Below, in pieces: positions 36,221 through 48,345 of a stretch of DNA of 64,000 nucleotides. The notes beneath the pieces were generated by a model that had not been told where the DNA came from, did no database searches, and saw only the letters and a list, made by a program, of their open reading frames with translations. The position numbers and the translations under genes are program-made. Each line of letters starts with the position of its first letter. Position 1 is the stretch's first letter. The stretch comes from Sphagnum magellanicum (lineage: Eukaryota; Streptophyta; Sphagnopsida; Sphagnales; Sphagnaceae), in the NCBI GenBank assembly GCA_021904315.1, contig CM038918.1:8571349-8635348 (forward strand). The letters run 5' to 3'.

Positions 36221-36498
36221 AAAATGCAGAATGCACAATGGGGAGTGGCTGAAAATAGTATAATGAGAGTCCAAGCTGCCAAGGTACTATGGTATTTAAC
36301 AAAATCAAAGCAAAATGTAGCAAAGTGCACCTCACAATTTTCAACATGGCCAATTCCTCTTTTCAGGTCAGGATTTCATGTACAACATTCAAGCCATGAA
36401 AAACATGCCATGCAATCCAAGGCTGGGACACCTTTGTTCCCATACTCTGCTGTGCTACCTATTCTCCCATATTGTTTGGCAAAATAGAGAGCGGGGTG

Positions 36499-36508
36499 TA
36501 TATATAAC
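36499..36508 (+). promoter_or_regulatory. TATA-like motif upstream of the CpG-rich island
   Basis: TATATATAAC lies about 30 bp before the island begins, the spacing expected between a TATA box and a transcription start. No other core element is certain. In an AT-rich genome such motifs also occur by chance. Confidence 0.35.
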
Positions 36509-36520
36509 AGAAGAGCAACT

Positions 36521-36801
36521 ATGTCCAGCAGCTGGGTGGTGCAGTGGCCATCTGTAACCCGAGCCGGGGGCAGGAAGGTGCGGTCATGGGACTGCCTGTG
36601 GGGCCACCGTGGGCGTGTAGAAGGCGCGTCCCATCCAAGCTCGGAGTATCCGGCGGTGACCGGTCGGAGGACTGGGTGTCGTGGGAGTTGCAGAGAAAGG
36701 CAGCGCGTGAGGCGGGTAACCGAGCAGCGATCACTTTCCGCTCCGGGCAGTGGAGGGGCAGCGTGCCTGAATGTTCCGTGGTGAACAACTCTACTGGCTA
36801 G
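36521..36801 (+). other. GC- and CpG-rich island with overlapping short ORFs
   Basis: From about 36535 to 36785 the sequence is strikingly GC-rich and contains more than 20 CpG dinucleotides, in a window otherwise AT-rich and CpG-poor. An ATG ORF at 36521-36784 (87 codons, Arg-rich, no known domain) runs through it, and other frames are open too, as expected from GC-rich sequence. After it comes a T-rich stretch (TTATTTTTCTCTTTTTATTT) like a 3' UTR. It may be a small gene, a non-coding RNA, a captured gene fragment or a foreign insertion. I do not recognise the product. Confidence 0.4.
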
Positions 36802-38670
36802 CTCCCCATATACCACCTTCCCTTTTACCTACCTGCCCGTGTTTATTTTTCTCTTTTTATTTTACTCCCTTGTAAGTTGTAATAATGTTACCAGTAGAAA
36901 AAAGTAATTTCAAAGAACCCTTTGAGAAACTGCTAAAACTTTTTGATTAGTTGGTTGACCCAGGAACATATTTCTTCCGGGAAAACATTTGGCCAATGAA
37001 TATCTATCCTTGCACAGGGATTACCAGTCATCATTTCATATGTGTTTTGAGTGGGTAAAGTTTATGTTTATCAAATTTTGCTAGGTTTCCACTAACTGTA
37101 GGTTGGTACCTTGGCAGCTTTGACATATATTTGTTCTATTTCAAAAAAATTGTTATTTGGAATTTTTTTTTGAAATTTTCAACAATTCTTAAAATAATAT
37201 AATTAGTGTCCAAGTTGCTAAGGTAGTAGGGTAGTTTCCATGGATTCATCCAGGCCTTTATGACCAATAATATGGGAAGCATGGTTTTTTTTCCCCAAGT
37301 TTTTGCTTTCATGCTAGTGATGAGCATCCCAGGAGGGATGTAGCATCAGTCTTTACGGTTAATGCAATCAAGAATTAAAATGTGGCAAACTTGACCAACA
37401 TTTTGTTCTGTGGTGAAATTTCGCTTTAAATGACCTTAGATCCTCACCAGTGATATTCCTAAAAGGTTTTAGGGTTACAATTTTGCTAGAAGTTGGTCAA
37501 TGGATTTTTATTCTGAATTGCCAGTCCCATGACAAGCAGCTCCCATGTGCCTCAAAATCTCATCTAGATTTGCCTGAAAGGAGAGGTAAAGGTGTGGTAT
37601 TATCGTTAGAGGTTGGGCCCCCTTGAAGCATGTCATGGCTTGTGAAGTTGGACCCACAAATTTTTGCTATGTCCAAAATATGTCAGAGTAAGCTGAAATT
37701 TGGCATGGTGCTGCCTCAAATCAGGGCTATTTTGTTAAAGTGATTGTTTTGGCATGCTTTTAATGGCCTTTAATAGCAAGTTCAAATGATTATGAACCCT
37801 AGTCACACCTTGGATGAACCAGCACCCACCTTGGTACCAGGGTAGAAATCTTTACCCAAAATTCGTTTAAATTATTTCTCAATGTTACAAATATCCCATG
37901 CTCAGACTAAATCAGGATCCCTGGGTTTTTTTGGCCTTAACATATGGTCACTAGGAGGCCTCGCTCAAAAAGGTGGAGTTACCAACGTGGGTGCTAGTTC
38001 ACCCTGGTCCCTACTACTCACAACCCTTGTCATTAACCCAGGTCCAAAATGGCCATAAATAGTGCAACACATAGAAAATTTTAAGAGCCAATGGGATGAT
38101 TGAAACATGCAATTGAAAGGGCAAGTATTTTTTTCTTTTGGGTGAGGTGTGAGGATTTTTCTTAATTGCTTTGTTTGCAAAAGGGTGAAGCAAGCACCCA
38201 CCTCAATGCTCCCTCAGTAAAGTAAATGATAGTTGACTAAGTTATATGTGAGGTCTAAGTGACTCTCTATTTTTGACTTAAAATGTGAGAAGTCAAAAAT
38301 AAATAAAAAGTGGTTACATTTCATTTAAATTGTAAGTGAGTAGGCTAGTTTTGATTTTTAAATTCTACAACCTAAAAGCAAACTTGCATCAATCAAAATG
38401 TAAAAAAGTTGTTCCCTACTAAGTTCATACCTAACTTCGGTGGTGAGAGCAAAAGGAGATGCATGCACCAAAGAATTCTTTGTTGCTATTCGATAAAAAT
38501 CTAAAGCTTCCATTGTCACAAAAATATATGATAGACAAGGCCAAATAATTAAGAATAGGACAAGCCTAGAAGAGACATGCACATACACTTGAAGTTTTAT
38601 GATGAGGGCCATGCATTTGAAGAAACAATAAGGATTAGTAGCAAGGTCCTAGACACCTTGCTTCATGGAC
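36802..38670. other. Intergenic stretch, no recognised gene
   Basis: No ORF with a motif. AAGCTGCCAAGGTAC-type words occur near 36278 (plus) and 37105 (minus), with a weaker match at 37210 (plus), bracketing the CpG-rich island; the matches are only about 16 bp. Composition is ordinary. Confidence 0.45.
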
Positions 38671-38679
38671 AAGATGATT

Positions 38680-40090
38680 CAAAATATTGAACAAAACCGT
38701 CATAGAGGAGGAGCTTAAGAAAGCAACCACTTGGAGATGGCTATTGGAAAGGCTCCAAACCTTGATGGCATTGCAATTGAGTTCTTACAATTTTGATTTA
38801 TTATTATTGGGGTTGATTGTCACAAGATGTTGTTTGAATCTATTGTATCTGCAAGGTTCCAATGAAGGTTAATTTCCCCTTCTCCATAAAGGTAAGGCAC
38901 ATGAAGAACTTTCCAATTGGAGGCCTATTACACTTCTAAATGTTGCATATAAAACATATGCAAAAGCCTTTGCAAAAAATTATGCAAGGTATTTTTGTGG
39001 AGTTGATTAGCCTTCACCAAACTTCATTACTCCTTCTTTGATTTATACTATAGAATGTACTCCTCCTACACAAGACATAAGATTGGGCTAAGAGAACTAG
39101 GCAACTCATTGTTTTCTTAAAATTTGACTTCTCCAAGATTTAAAGTCAATTGGGAATATTTGCTCAAAGTGGTGGAAAAACTTTACATATTTGCATAGAC
39201 TAGTTTTATGATCAAAATCTTGTTTACGAATGCATGAACAATAGTGAACATCAATGTCAACCAATTTCAAACTCTAACATCAAAAGGAGCATAAGGCAAG
39301 GATGCCCTCTAATTCCTTACCTTTTTATCATTGTTAAAGAAATCTTCAACCAACTCATCCAACATATAATGCATGACAATAAAGTTCAAGGTGTCATCAT
39401 GCCAAATGGAAGGAGCCAACAAACAATCTCCCAATATGCTAATGATACACCATTTACCATAGGAGAACATTGCATGTATATTTTAAGAAGCACTTGAGAT
39501 AAACGGATTTTTTTAATTTGTTATAAAATAATGGCATATTTTGATTATATTTTGAATACATTATTAAATTTTTACTAGGTATATTTTAAAATATATGTTC
39601 ATAGTGAATTATATACAACCTATTTATATGTAAGTAAATTGAAAGAAAAATCAATAGATTGCACCTTCCTTTTTTTTTTGGCACACCATTTGGAATAAAA
39701 TGGAATTGACCTCCCAAGGATCATTTATAATCCAAGGAAACACTAATCAATTTCTAATTTGGTAAGCATATTAAAGAAGTTTGGAACTACTTTAGGCTTC
39801 AAATTTAACTAAGACAAAAGCATGGTGTATTGGTACATGTAACAAAGGTGAAGAACCTTTAAAATAGGTTTTTTTTTTTCGGGTGGAAGTGGGTAAAGTA
39901 AAACGAGTTATCCAAGGTATTAGGTATCCCATTTTATTTCAATATAGATGTTGCAAAAGTTCATTCATTTTTAATCAAAAAAATTAAGAAGCTATTTTCT
40001 TGCCTTGCATAAAGCTAAGGCATATCTTTTTCTACTTTCCTCTTGCCTTCATGTACATTTTCATTAAAGTGTCCCCTTTGGAGCAACCAA
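38680..40090 (+). mobile_element. L1-type LINE reverse transcriptase relic
   Basis: Across several frames the plus strand shows the non-LTR RT order: EEELKKAT, GKAPNLDGIAIEF, HEELSNWRPITLLNVAYKTY, a degenerate palm, then SIRQGCPLIPYLFIIV and SQYANDTPFTI (39234-39497). The YADD catalytic box reads YAND, so the polymerase is dead. After an insertion the thumb continues at about 39755-39840 (ILKKFGTTLGFKFN, then DKSMVYWY) and 39900-40080 (LSKVLGIPFYFNIDVAKV). Endonuclease, 5' end and poly-A tail are missing. Confidence 0.82.
39498..39720. other. AT-rich insertion splitting the LINE relic
   Basis: Roughly 220 bp of very AT-rich sequence separate the YAND block from the thumb region, which are normally much closer in LINE RTs. 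No clear ends or duplication could be defined. Confidence 0.5.
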
Positions 40091-40955
40091 GATTGGCTTC
40101 TTGTTGATCATGTTACAAACCTTACATATGACATTATCGAGAATGTCATTAGTGGCAAGAGCTATGGTGACAAGCCTTGACATTTTCACTAAACTTGATG
40201 GTGACAAACCTTAAAGCTTTCATTAAAGTTATTGATGGCTTGAACCCTAAAACCCTAGTTGAAAGTGGCTACACAAGTAGTCTTGATGGCATTATTGACT
40301 ACATCCTATGGTGGTTAGGGTGCATGATAATGATGGGAATGGGTTGAAGATAAAGTTATCGTGGTGATATGAATGTAGACCTATAAAATACTATGGTGGT
40401 TACATGTTCAAAAGTAGTTGAGGTGATCTAGTTAATAGTAGTTTGTTTTTTTACCATGTACTTGTTGTCTTGCAATATTTTTTTTAAAAATTGCTATATT
40501 TTGCCCCCAAAAAAGGGAGCTGGTTGGGGATGTCCTTAACTAATTAACTATGTAAATGGTTAAATGTCATAGGTAAGTAAGTATGTAAGGAATGTGTGTT
40601 TTATTTTACAAGTAGGAAAGTAGGTAAGGCATTTTGGTGACTACTAAATAAGTAGATACACGTCAATGGTTAGAACATAGCTTATCATGGATTCAACCTT
40701 TGTTCATTTCCTAGCTATTTGATGCAAAATGGGCATCAAGTTTCATTAAGTATACAACCATAAATAAAGATTTTATACCTTTACTTGGATATTTCGTATT
40801 CAATATCTTTTTGTAGTTTGATTTTTTCATACCCAAATGCGAATAATGCATTTACTTCTCACAACCAACGTGGGTTTTATGGCCTAAGCTAGGTATTACA
40901 TTTTGCACCCCTCAAATAGTGTGCATTAATGATCATTATGTGGATATTGCTACAT
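40091..40955. other. Intergenic stretch left of the Mutator-like element
   Basis: No gene. A short GGTAAGTAAGTATGTAAGG array lies at about 40573-40591. 40150-40230 has two near copies of ATGGTGACAA(G/A)CCTT. Confidence 0.45.
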
Positions 40956-40969
40956 GGGGTTTTCAAATA

Positions 40970-41190
40970 TTGTGGGTGTAAGGTATAATGTAGGTATTGC
41001 ATATGTGAACATTTTCAATTATGGAAGGTTTAATAGTTCAATGTGGGTATTGCCAAAGTTTGTTTTAGTATATGGGTTCATAATGCAAGTATTGTATGTG
41101 ATGTACATTGGAACAATAGGTATTTTTTATCATGATGTGGGTATTGTAATGGGAATTCCAAGTCGCAGTGTCAATTTTAAAGGAGTCGTG
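40970..41190 (+). repeat. Left-arm subterminal repeats of the MULE
   Basis: Five or more GTGGGTATTG-like words, the clearest at 41041-41052 and 41135-41146, with variants near 40997, 41085 and 41117. They are the reverse complement of the word repeated in the right arm. Confidence 0.6.
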
Positions 41191-41289
41191 TAAGTATTAC
41201 ATTTCGAGTTTTTATTCAATGATGAATGTTTTTAGAATTATGAATTATCTTGGTGTAGGAATTTATCCTACTTCTTCAATCATGGGAAG

Positions 41290-43100
41290 GGTTCCAAAGT
41301 CCCATTCCATTCATGTCCAAAACCCCACCAAGTCCCTTTTCTCAAACAAGGACTTGGTGTGGACATTTAAAATGCGCCATGGAGGGCAAAATAAAATGAA
41401 CATTCAATTTGCTTATGTTCCATATGATTGCATCCCGAAATTCTTAGAAGGTGAATGAGGGGATACGAACACCCCCATGGAATGGAATGTTTACAAAAAC
41501 TTTCCAAACCAAATGAATGTTAAGCAACCAAATATCAAAAACCACCTCGGGCATATGCGGTAAACATTTATGGCATTAACTTTTTTTATTTCTTTAATTC
41601 ATATACCAAAGATGTAATCACTTACGTCCTGAGTGTTTTTTGGTCTAGGTATCAGTGCGGGTATGGACCAAAGGACTATCAAGAAGACTCAACCCACATT
41701 CGATGTATTAAATGAGGATGTCTAACATCATTCTCAATCACACATGTATACACATGGCCCAATGTAGTCGAGATCATGATTTATCATAAGGCCCGTACAT
41801 GAATTGACGAGTCATTCGCACATGGTGAACATGACCCAAAATCCATTTCTCATATGTTTTGTTATGCTCCACACGTCACAGTCATTGAAAGACCACATAT
41901 GGGCCCAACTACACTTAAGTTACACGGCCAAACAAATATATGACAAACATAAAGCAATTTGGTGGGAATGTGTGAATGCGGGTTAAAGCATGACACGAAA
42001 TGATTTCGTTCAACTTCAAGACATTGCATATTTGGATCAGAAACATAAGAAAGGGAGTTGGCATTTACACGCCAACCGTACAACTTCAATTTAGTTTTGA
42101 ACTTTCCAACATCCGGAAGATGTGTTCTTTTTCCAAGATGCTAGTGAAATCAATGGGACTCAAGTCCCATTCATAATAGGTATTCAAACATCAACTCAAT
42201 GTGAGTCCATGCTATCATATGGTCATAATGGTGCCATTTCTATGGATGCCACATTTGGCACAAATGACATGAAATTCCATCTATTCACCTTGATGTGGTT
42301 CAATGATCATCGCACAAATGTGCCTTTAGTGTGGATCATTACAAGTAGGCAAACAATTGAAGATTTGATCAAATGGTTGAAACCATTAAAAGATAAGATG
42401 TTATCACACATGCCACATTGGAAATCATCATGTTTTTTCGTTGATGATGCATCGCAAGAAATAAAGGCATTATAGTTAGTTTTATACCTAATTCTTACTT
42501 TGTGTTTATTCCCTTAGATGTTTTTTAACATCTTTCATAAAATTCTTGATTACTTCAAATGCATTTTATGTTGTACTGACCCCATCCACTCATGGTGATT
42601 CTATTTCATATGTGTCCTTATTTAGGTCATATGGGGTATGGACAAAATTCTCATCTTCGTTTGTTGTTAGCATGTTCTCAAAGCATGGTGCTTCGGGTAT
42701 TGAAAAAATCAAAGATGTGGAGGTGCAAGGTGGAATCCTCCAAGACCTTCATGATGTGATGTACATGTCCATCAATCATGGAGAAACAATTGATGACTTC
42801 AAAAAACATGGGAGGGTTGATGTGAGAAAAAACCTTCACAAACATAAGCTTAGTGATGTATGGACAAATTACTCTTGGACTTGTTACCATCAATTTGGTA
42901 AGTGATAATGTTTATCATGGTTTAGTATTCAAAACTCTTTTGTAATCATGTTATTCACCCTTGTGCATTATGTTTATGTTTGCAAAATTATGAATGTCGG
43001 GTGTTCAACAAGTGCCCCATTCCAACCAAGACACCTAGGCAAGCATTAAAACATATCATGGTGCGTTGAAACATTGGTTTGCTCTTGACACAAAAGGCCT
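41290..43100 (+). pseudogene. MULE transposase, N-terminal and catalytic part
   Basis: The N-terminal region reads FAYVPYDCIPKFLEGE and FPNQMNVKQPNIKNHLGHMR, with a region upstream of the core that includes SLKDHIWAQLHLSYTAKQIY (41882-41960). The DDE-type core is open from 42122: AISMDATFGTNDMKFHLFTL (first catalytic Asp at 42245-42247), HRTNVPLVWIITSRQT, and SCFFVDDASQE (second Asp). Then comes a region with YGVWTKFSS and the helical continuation to 42900. Stops at about 41456 and 42473 and several frame changes disable it. Confidence 0.82.
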
Positions 43101-43378
43101 TAGAGCATCATAAACTTGCCTCCTACAAGGTTTAGTGCTTTTACAACACTTTGACAATGTGTTCAAGGTTAAGTGCTAACTAAATGTTGATATAGTCATT
43201 AATATGATGTTGTGATTGCATTGTAACACATTGTGATGATCAAACATTGTGTTACAATGCCATAATAACATTATTTCAATAATTTATTAACACTTAACTA
43301 ACACTTAACCTTAAACACATTGTTAAAATGTTGTAAAGGCATAAATACATGGTGGGGGGAAGTTTGTGATGAGGGCAT
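43101..43378. mobile_element. Fold-back element inside the MULE transposase, about 278 bp
   Basis: Arms of about 100 bp (43101-43200 and 43276-43378) are imperfect reverse complements, e.g. GTTCAAGGTTAAGTG against CACTTAACCTTAAAC. A nested stem pairs GCATTGTAACACATTGT (43218-43234) with ACATTGTGTTACAATGC (43244-43260). It separates the catalytic core from the SWIM region of the transposase, so it probably inserted there. Target duplication not certain. Confidence 0.75.
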
Positions 43379-43390
43379 AGGATTGATCGG

Positions 43391-44230
43391 TTGGTGTGGC
43401 AATTAACAACAACCATTACATGCCACTACATGCACACATTGGAAATGAAGAAAAGAGGTTTCATAAAAAACAAGGTTATGGAAGCCATTGTTACACAAAA
43501 TGTGGAAAAGGCAGCCCTTATTCCACTCACCCATGTGTACCAACCAACCCTTAAAAGTGATGGAGCTTGGGGTGTACAAAACCAAAGCCTTCCCAACATC
43601 ATTTATGTGGTGAAATTCCCATTCACTGAAATATCTTCTTGCACATGTGAATGGGCATTGTGAAAGAACATGCATAAACACCAAATTGTGGTCATTCTCA
43701 CATGCAGAAACATTTCTTAAAAGGATATCATTCATTATTGTGGAACATGTTAAGGATCACATCATGGAGGGTTAGGTCACATGTTTGTGGACCCACGACA
43801 TATTCTAGATGATATGGAGTCCAATGATGATGATGAAGATGAACATTTTGAAAGTGATGATGGGAAATTGGAATTTGATGGGCTCACGACCATGGAGCAA
43901 AGTGATCTCCCTATTGGTGCCATTATAAGGTCTAGTGATACAATAAACTCATCAACCCCAATGGAAAGGGTTCTTACACAATTGGCCACTATAATGCAAA
44001 AGATCACAAATGAATGTAAAGAAGGCGATGTGACACTTTATGAACATGCCACTTCACACATGAGAGTATTAGGATGCAATATTTGTAACATACGCCTCAC
44101 AAAAACAAGTACAGTTTTACACCCAGGATTGATGTTACACCACGTAAAAGACGGATTGGGAAATAATGTCAAATGGTTCAAAAATTTGCATGAAATAATG
44201 TTCAATCACATAAATGCATGTACTAAATGA
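43391..44230 (+). pseudogene. MULE transposase C-terminus with SWIM zinc finger
   Basis: The SWIM motif (CxC-xn-CxH) survives as SCTCEWAL, stop, KNMHKHQIV at 43640-43681; one Cys position reads His. Downstream an ATG-initiated open stretch of 149 codons (43781-44230) begins with an acidic region (DDDEDEHFESDDGKLEFDG) and ends at the natural-looking terminus. SWIM fingers are standard in plant MULE and FAR1-type transposases and bind DNA. Confidence 0.78.
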
Positions 44231-44465
44231 TGTCATGAATAAATGTCTCAAATATTAATCAAGATTATTACCATTGGCACTAAGAAATTTATTTTCAAAT
44301 CGATTTTGTATAGAGGAAACCATAGCCCAAATTCATTGAACATCATGCATTTGACACACACATGAAATTTAATATGCCACAAAAGTTATTATTGTTTCCA
44401 AGTAATAAGCCCTAAAAATTTGAAATGCAAAAACACAAGGATAGTGATAATATTTGTGTTAAATG

Positions 44466-44635
44466 TAGGTATTGCAACTAGGCCCCAAAATCTTAATTGG
44501 TAGAGGTAAGTACAAGTGCGAGTATTGCAATTAAGCCCCAAAATTCTAGTTGGTAAAGGTAAGTATGGATGCGAGTATTACAACTAAACCCCAAAATTCC
44601 AAGTGGTAAAGGTAAGTACAAATGTGGGTAATGTA
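44466..44635 (+). repeat. 54-bp tandem repeat, three units, MULE right arm
   Basis: Units starting near 44466, 44520 and 44573 share GTATTGCAACTA(G/A)(G/A)CCCCAAAAT and GGTA(G/A)AGGTAAGTA. Directly followed by the roughly 80-bp repeats. Confidence 0.75.
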
Positions 44636-44639
44636 AATT

Positions 44640-44925
44640 TAAATGAAAAATCGACCTTAAATGCAATACTCACATAACCCATCTAGATGGTTTGGATACC
44701 CTTAAGTGAAGACCTAACCTTAAACGTAATACCCACATGTAACGTCACTTTAAAATAACCCATAGGTGGTTTAGGTACCCTTTAAATGAAAACCCAACCT
44801 TATATGCAATACTCACATTCAAAGTCATTCTAAATTAACCCATGTGGGGTTTAGGTCTCTTTGAATGAAGATCCTATCATAAATGCAATACTCGCATGCC
44901 AAGTCATTCCAAAATAATTAATTAA
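44640..44925 (+). repeat. About 80-bp tandem repeats, MULE right arm
   Basis: At least three to four units with TTAAATGCAATACTCACAT and AACCCAT-GTGG-TTTAGGT segments. They belong to the same repeat family as 12541-12840 and 47800-48095. Confidence 0.75.
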
Positions 44926-44940
44926 TTTCATAATAATATG

Positions 44941-47115
44941 CTAACAAAGGTGTGTATAGAGGTTGGGGTCGTTGATTAAGAGTTCCATGATTTTTACTTT
45001 GTGACATTGAAATTGAAAATATGTTATATTGTTTGTGGAATAAATAGTACAGTGACAATTGTGATTAGGCGTATCTTGGTGCATGAAATTTTCATGGTAA
45101 AGTTGAACTTGCAACTTATAACATGGGAATGTTATTTTAAATAACGATTTCAATAATTTATTAAGACACAAATATAATTAAGTTAATCAATCTGATTTTT
45201 AGATCCAACTTTTTATTTTCCAAATAAATAAAGTTAAACCAAATGTTTAATTAATTATTTTAAATAATTAATTAATTAAATAATTCTTGATAATTAATCA
45301 GTTCTATTATCTGAAATAATTGTCTATTAATTCTTTAATTATATGATATAATTTGTTGATAGTTCATTAAGTATAATAATTTTCTAATCATTCATTAAAT
45401 TGGGGTGAAAGTTTTAAGGTTTAGACATATGTGAAACCATACAATTTCATTTTATATCTTCTTCAAAGAGATTGGAAAAATTAGCTTGGAGAGATCACCC
45501 AAAAATAACAAACATATCTTTTCTTTTGGGTTTTTACAAATTATATTTGATTTTTTAGAAGATTAAGGTTTTGTTTTTTGTTAGTAAATATTTGTAGTTT
45601 AAAAACTTTAAAATTTGGTTTCTAAATTTTTTCCTATATTTAATTTTTTTTTGTTTTGCATTATATAATTTGTATAATTTTTTGGGTTTAAGGCATATAT
45701 CACTAGGATTTTTTTTATAGGGTTTGTATAGTTAGGGTTTTCATAAGGCTTATGGCAAATATCATTTGGATTTTTGGGGTTAGGCCTTATGCTTCATGGA
45801 TTAGGAATTTGGTTCATATATTTTAGGGCTTAAGGTTTATATTTTAAACTTTGCTCATTATATTGGTTTTTTATTTGATCAATTATTTAGATCTATAACA
45901 TTTATATGAATCTCCTTTGTTTCCATATGTTTTATAATTGTTAAAGTTCAATATTTCCTAAACCACTTTTGTTTAAATGTAATACCCGTACCATATGGTA
46001 AAAATTCATTAACCATAAAACATTAAAATATTTTAAAAGTATTTGATTCCCCATCAATACATCATGAAATTCATGTTTTCAAAATTATTTATTCACCTTA
46101 TAATATGATTTAACGTATATAAAAATGAAAGTAATGCAAAATTGGTCACATTGATGGTACAAGGGTTTAAAGTTCTATGTAAAATTTACTACTTAATGTT
46201 AAAATTTAGAGTTTGTCAAAATCAAAAAATTAAAAATTCACATTTAACATTTCTTCAAATATGTACATATTTATGTTTTTTCCCTTTTAAAGTTGTAAAC
46301 TTATTTCAAAAAACAAAAACATAAAGTTTTTAATTTAATAAGATTTTAATGCATTTTTTATAAAAAAATTAAAGCACATGATTTTCTACTTTTTGTAATG
46401 TTTCACATAATAATCAAAATGATCAGTTCTATATATGATTGAAAATTTATTTTAAACTTTTTTGATATATAATAAATAATTTTTTGGCTAAATTAATTAT
46501 ATAGTGGGTCAATAATATTTTATATTTTATACATATATAACACAAGTCCTTATGTAAACTTTATTTTTATGATGTACAATATTGGTCCAAATATATAATT
46601 ATTTATAACATATCGAATAAAATATTATATATAATTAATGATATTATGGAATGATATTTTGATTCATTTGAATACATATAATATAATCATATTTATTTAA
46701 AATAAGATAAAATTTGATTAAAATATATATTTAAAAAATAAAAAATAAACCCATGGTTATGTATAGTGGAATTATTTTTTATGAACTTTACGTTTAATGA
46801 GAATTTAAAAATTCCAAAAAATAAGTAGCTAGGTATGAAAATGTTTATAAATGATTAGAAACCATGTTAAAGTTTGTGTGGATTCAGAAGCTTTGTGAGG
46901 GCCAAGTTGTTATGCAATGTTTTTGATTCCTTGAGTAGTTGAACATGACTCGATCGTCCAATAATCACAACAATAATAAATTTAAAAAACCAAGAATCCA
47001 AAGCTTGGACAAATTACTAACTACAACAAAAGCTCATTGTTAAGGTTATCAAATTAACTAAAGTGTTGACATCGACCAAGGTAAATAACCTAGCCTAGCA
47101 TAAGTAATAGGTTAG
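44941..47115. other. Very AT-rich intergenic stretch
   Basis: No ORF with a motif. 45235-45300 holds AATTAATTATTTTAAATAATTAATTAATTA-like palindromic TTAA words. 46440-46760 is almost pure A/T. 47050-47115 begins the CTAA/TAGG word region preceding the block copy. Confidence 0.5.
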
Positions 47116-47799
47116 TAAGCCACTTGTTAAGTAACTTAATTAATTACCTAGTAGCCTAATTTGAGTGTACCTACTAGGCTACCTATGTAATATAACCTAT
47201 TATGTAATTTACTCACTAATGTAGGCCTTCTAGGTTGGTATCTTCTTAGATGGTCCAGATAGGTATTCAAGGTGGTTTAACTTATTACGTAAACCTACTA
47301 GCTATGTAGGTAGTTTGTTAACCTACATCATTTAGGGTAGTAACATAGGCCATGTAAGCCTAGTAAACATTTTTGATAGTTTAATGTCTATTCCTTTTTA
47401 TATTATAACATATTAAATTTGAATTTAAAAAAATTATTAAAAAATACATTTTTCATATAATTGTTACAAGTATATATTATTGAATTATGATTTAGGTTTA
47501 AAGTTTGGGACATTTAATTAATTAACATTTTTTTTACAAGTCTATAATAACTATAAATCTAAGTTGCATTTTGGGGGGAATTTTTAAGGCTTAAACATAT
47601 GCAAAACAATGTGATGTCATTGTTTTTATTTATTTTTTTAAAGTGAAAAAAAAAATAGTTTAGAAATATTAGCAAGTGGTAAGAGACATACTTTTTTTTG
47701 TGTTTTGTTACAAATTTTATTTAATTATTAAAAAAAATAAAGCCAAATCTCTAATTGTGAAAATAAGTACATGTGTAAATATTATAAAATTATATGAAT
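47116..47799. other. CTAA-rich and AT-rich arm upstream of element A, copy 2
   Basis: Matches 11863-12540 base for base over long stretches, including GGCCTTCTAGGTTGGTATCT. No gene. Confidence 0.5.
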
Positions 47800-48095
47800 A
47801 CCTAACCCTAAATGCAATAGCCATATTCAAATTCGTTTTGAAATAACCCATAGGTGATTTAAATAACCTTAAGTGAAGATCCGACCAATACCCACATGTA
47901 AGGTCATTTTGAAATACCCAATATGTAGTTTGGGTGCCTTTGATGAAGACCAAGGCCTAGATGCAATATTTGCATGCAAGTTCATTCTTAAATAATCCAT
48001 AGGTGATTTAAGCAACCTTAGGTGAAGATCCAACCATAAATGCAATGCCCACATGTAAAATCATTTCAAAATAACCAATAAGTGGCCCAAACAAT
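47800..48095 (+). repeat. About 80-bp minisatellite, copy 2
   Basis: Same four-unit array as 12541-12840, slightly shortened in the second unit. It joins directly to the gag remnant of element A. Confidence 0.75.
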
Positions 48096-48101
48096 TACAA
48101 G

Positions 48102-48345
48102 GCTTAGATTTCAAACCCAAAGGAAATTTTGTCAAAAAAAGAACTCCTTTAAACAGGAACCAACCCAAAGGGGACGATAACAAAAAGCCCAAAGGAGCGT
48201 GTTTCAATTATAATGAAATGGGACATTATTCCAAGGATTGCCCCAAACCCAAACTAAGCAATGGGGTTCCAAGGCAATTGCCTTTACCATTAACTTAGTC
48301 CAAGGTGAATGTAATTGCTTTATGTTCTTAAAAGGAAAGGTTCTA
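48102..48345 (+). pseudogene. gag C-terminus with damaged knuckle (element A copy 2)
   Basis: KPKGDDNKKPKGACFNYNEMGHYSKDC at 48160-48241 in two frames' worth of sequence; the second Cys of the CCHC knuckle reads Tyr (TGC to TAT), so it could not bind zinc. Otherwise collinear with copy 1. Confidence 0.75.

Larger units (their letters stand above)
40956..44940 (+). mobile_element. Mutator-like element (MULE) relic with subterminal repeats
   Basis: A degenerate MULE transposase (41290-44230) lies between a left arm with repeated ATGTGGGTATTG words (40970-41190) and a right arm with the complementary words CAATACCCACAT in tandem units (44466-44920). Opposed subterminal arrays suit a MULE with long repetitive ends. 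Exact terminal bases and the expected 9-11 bp target duplication could not be placed, so the limits are approximate. A fold-back element at 43101-43378 interrupts the transposase. Confidence 0.75.

Noticed and set aside
36376-36816. 146-codon minus-strand ORF over the CpG-rich island
   Set aside because: Begins at a non-ATG codon and owes its length to GC-rich composition; no motif.
36278-37230. AAGCTGCCAAGGTAC words on both sides of the CpG-rich island as terminal repeats
   Set aside because: Matches are only about 16 bp, occur in mixed orientation, and no target duplication is visible.
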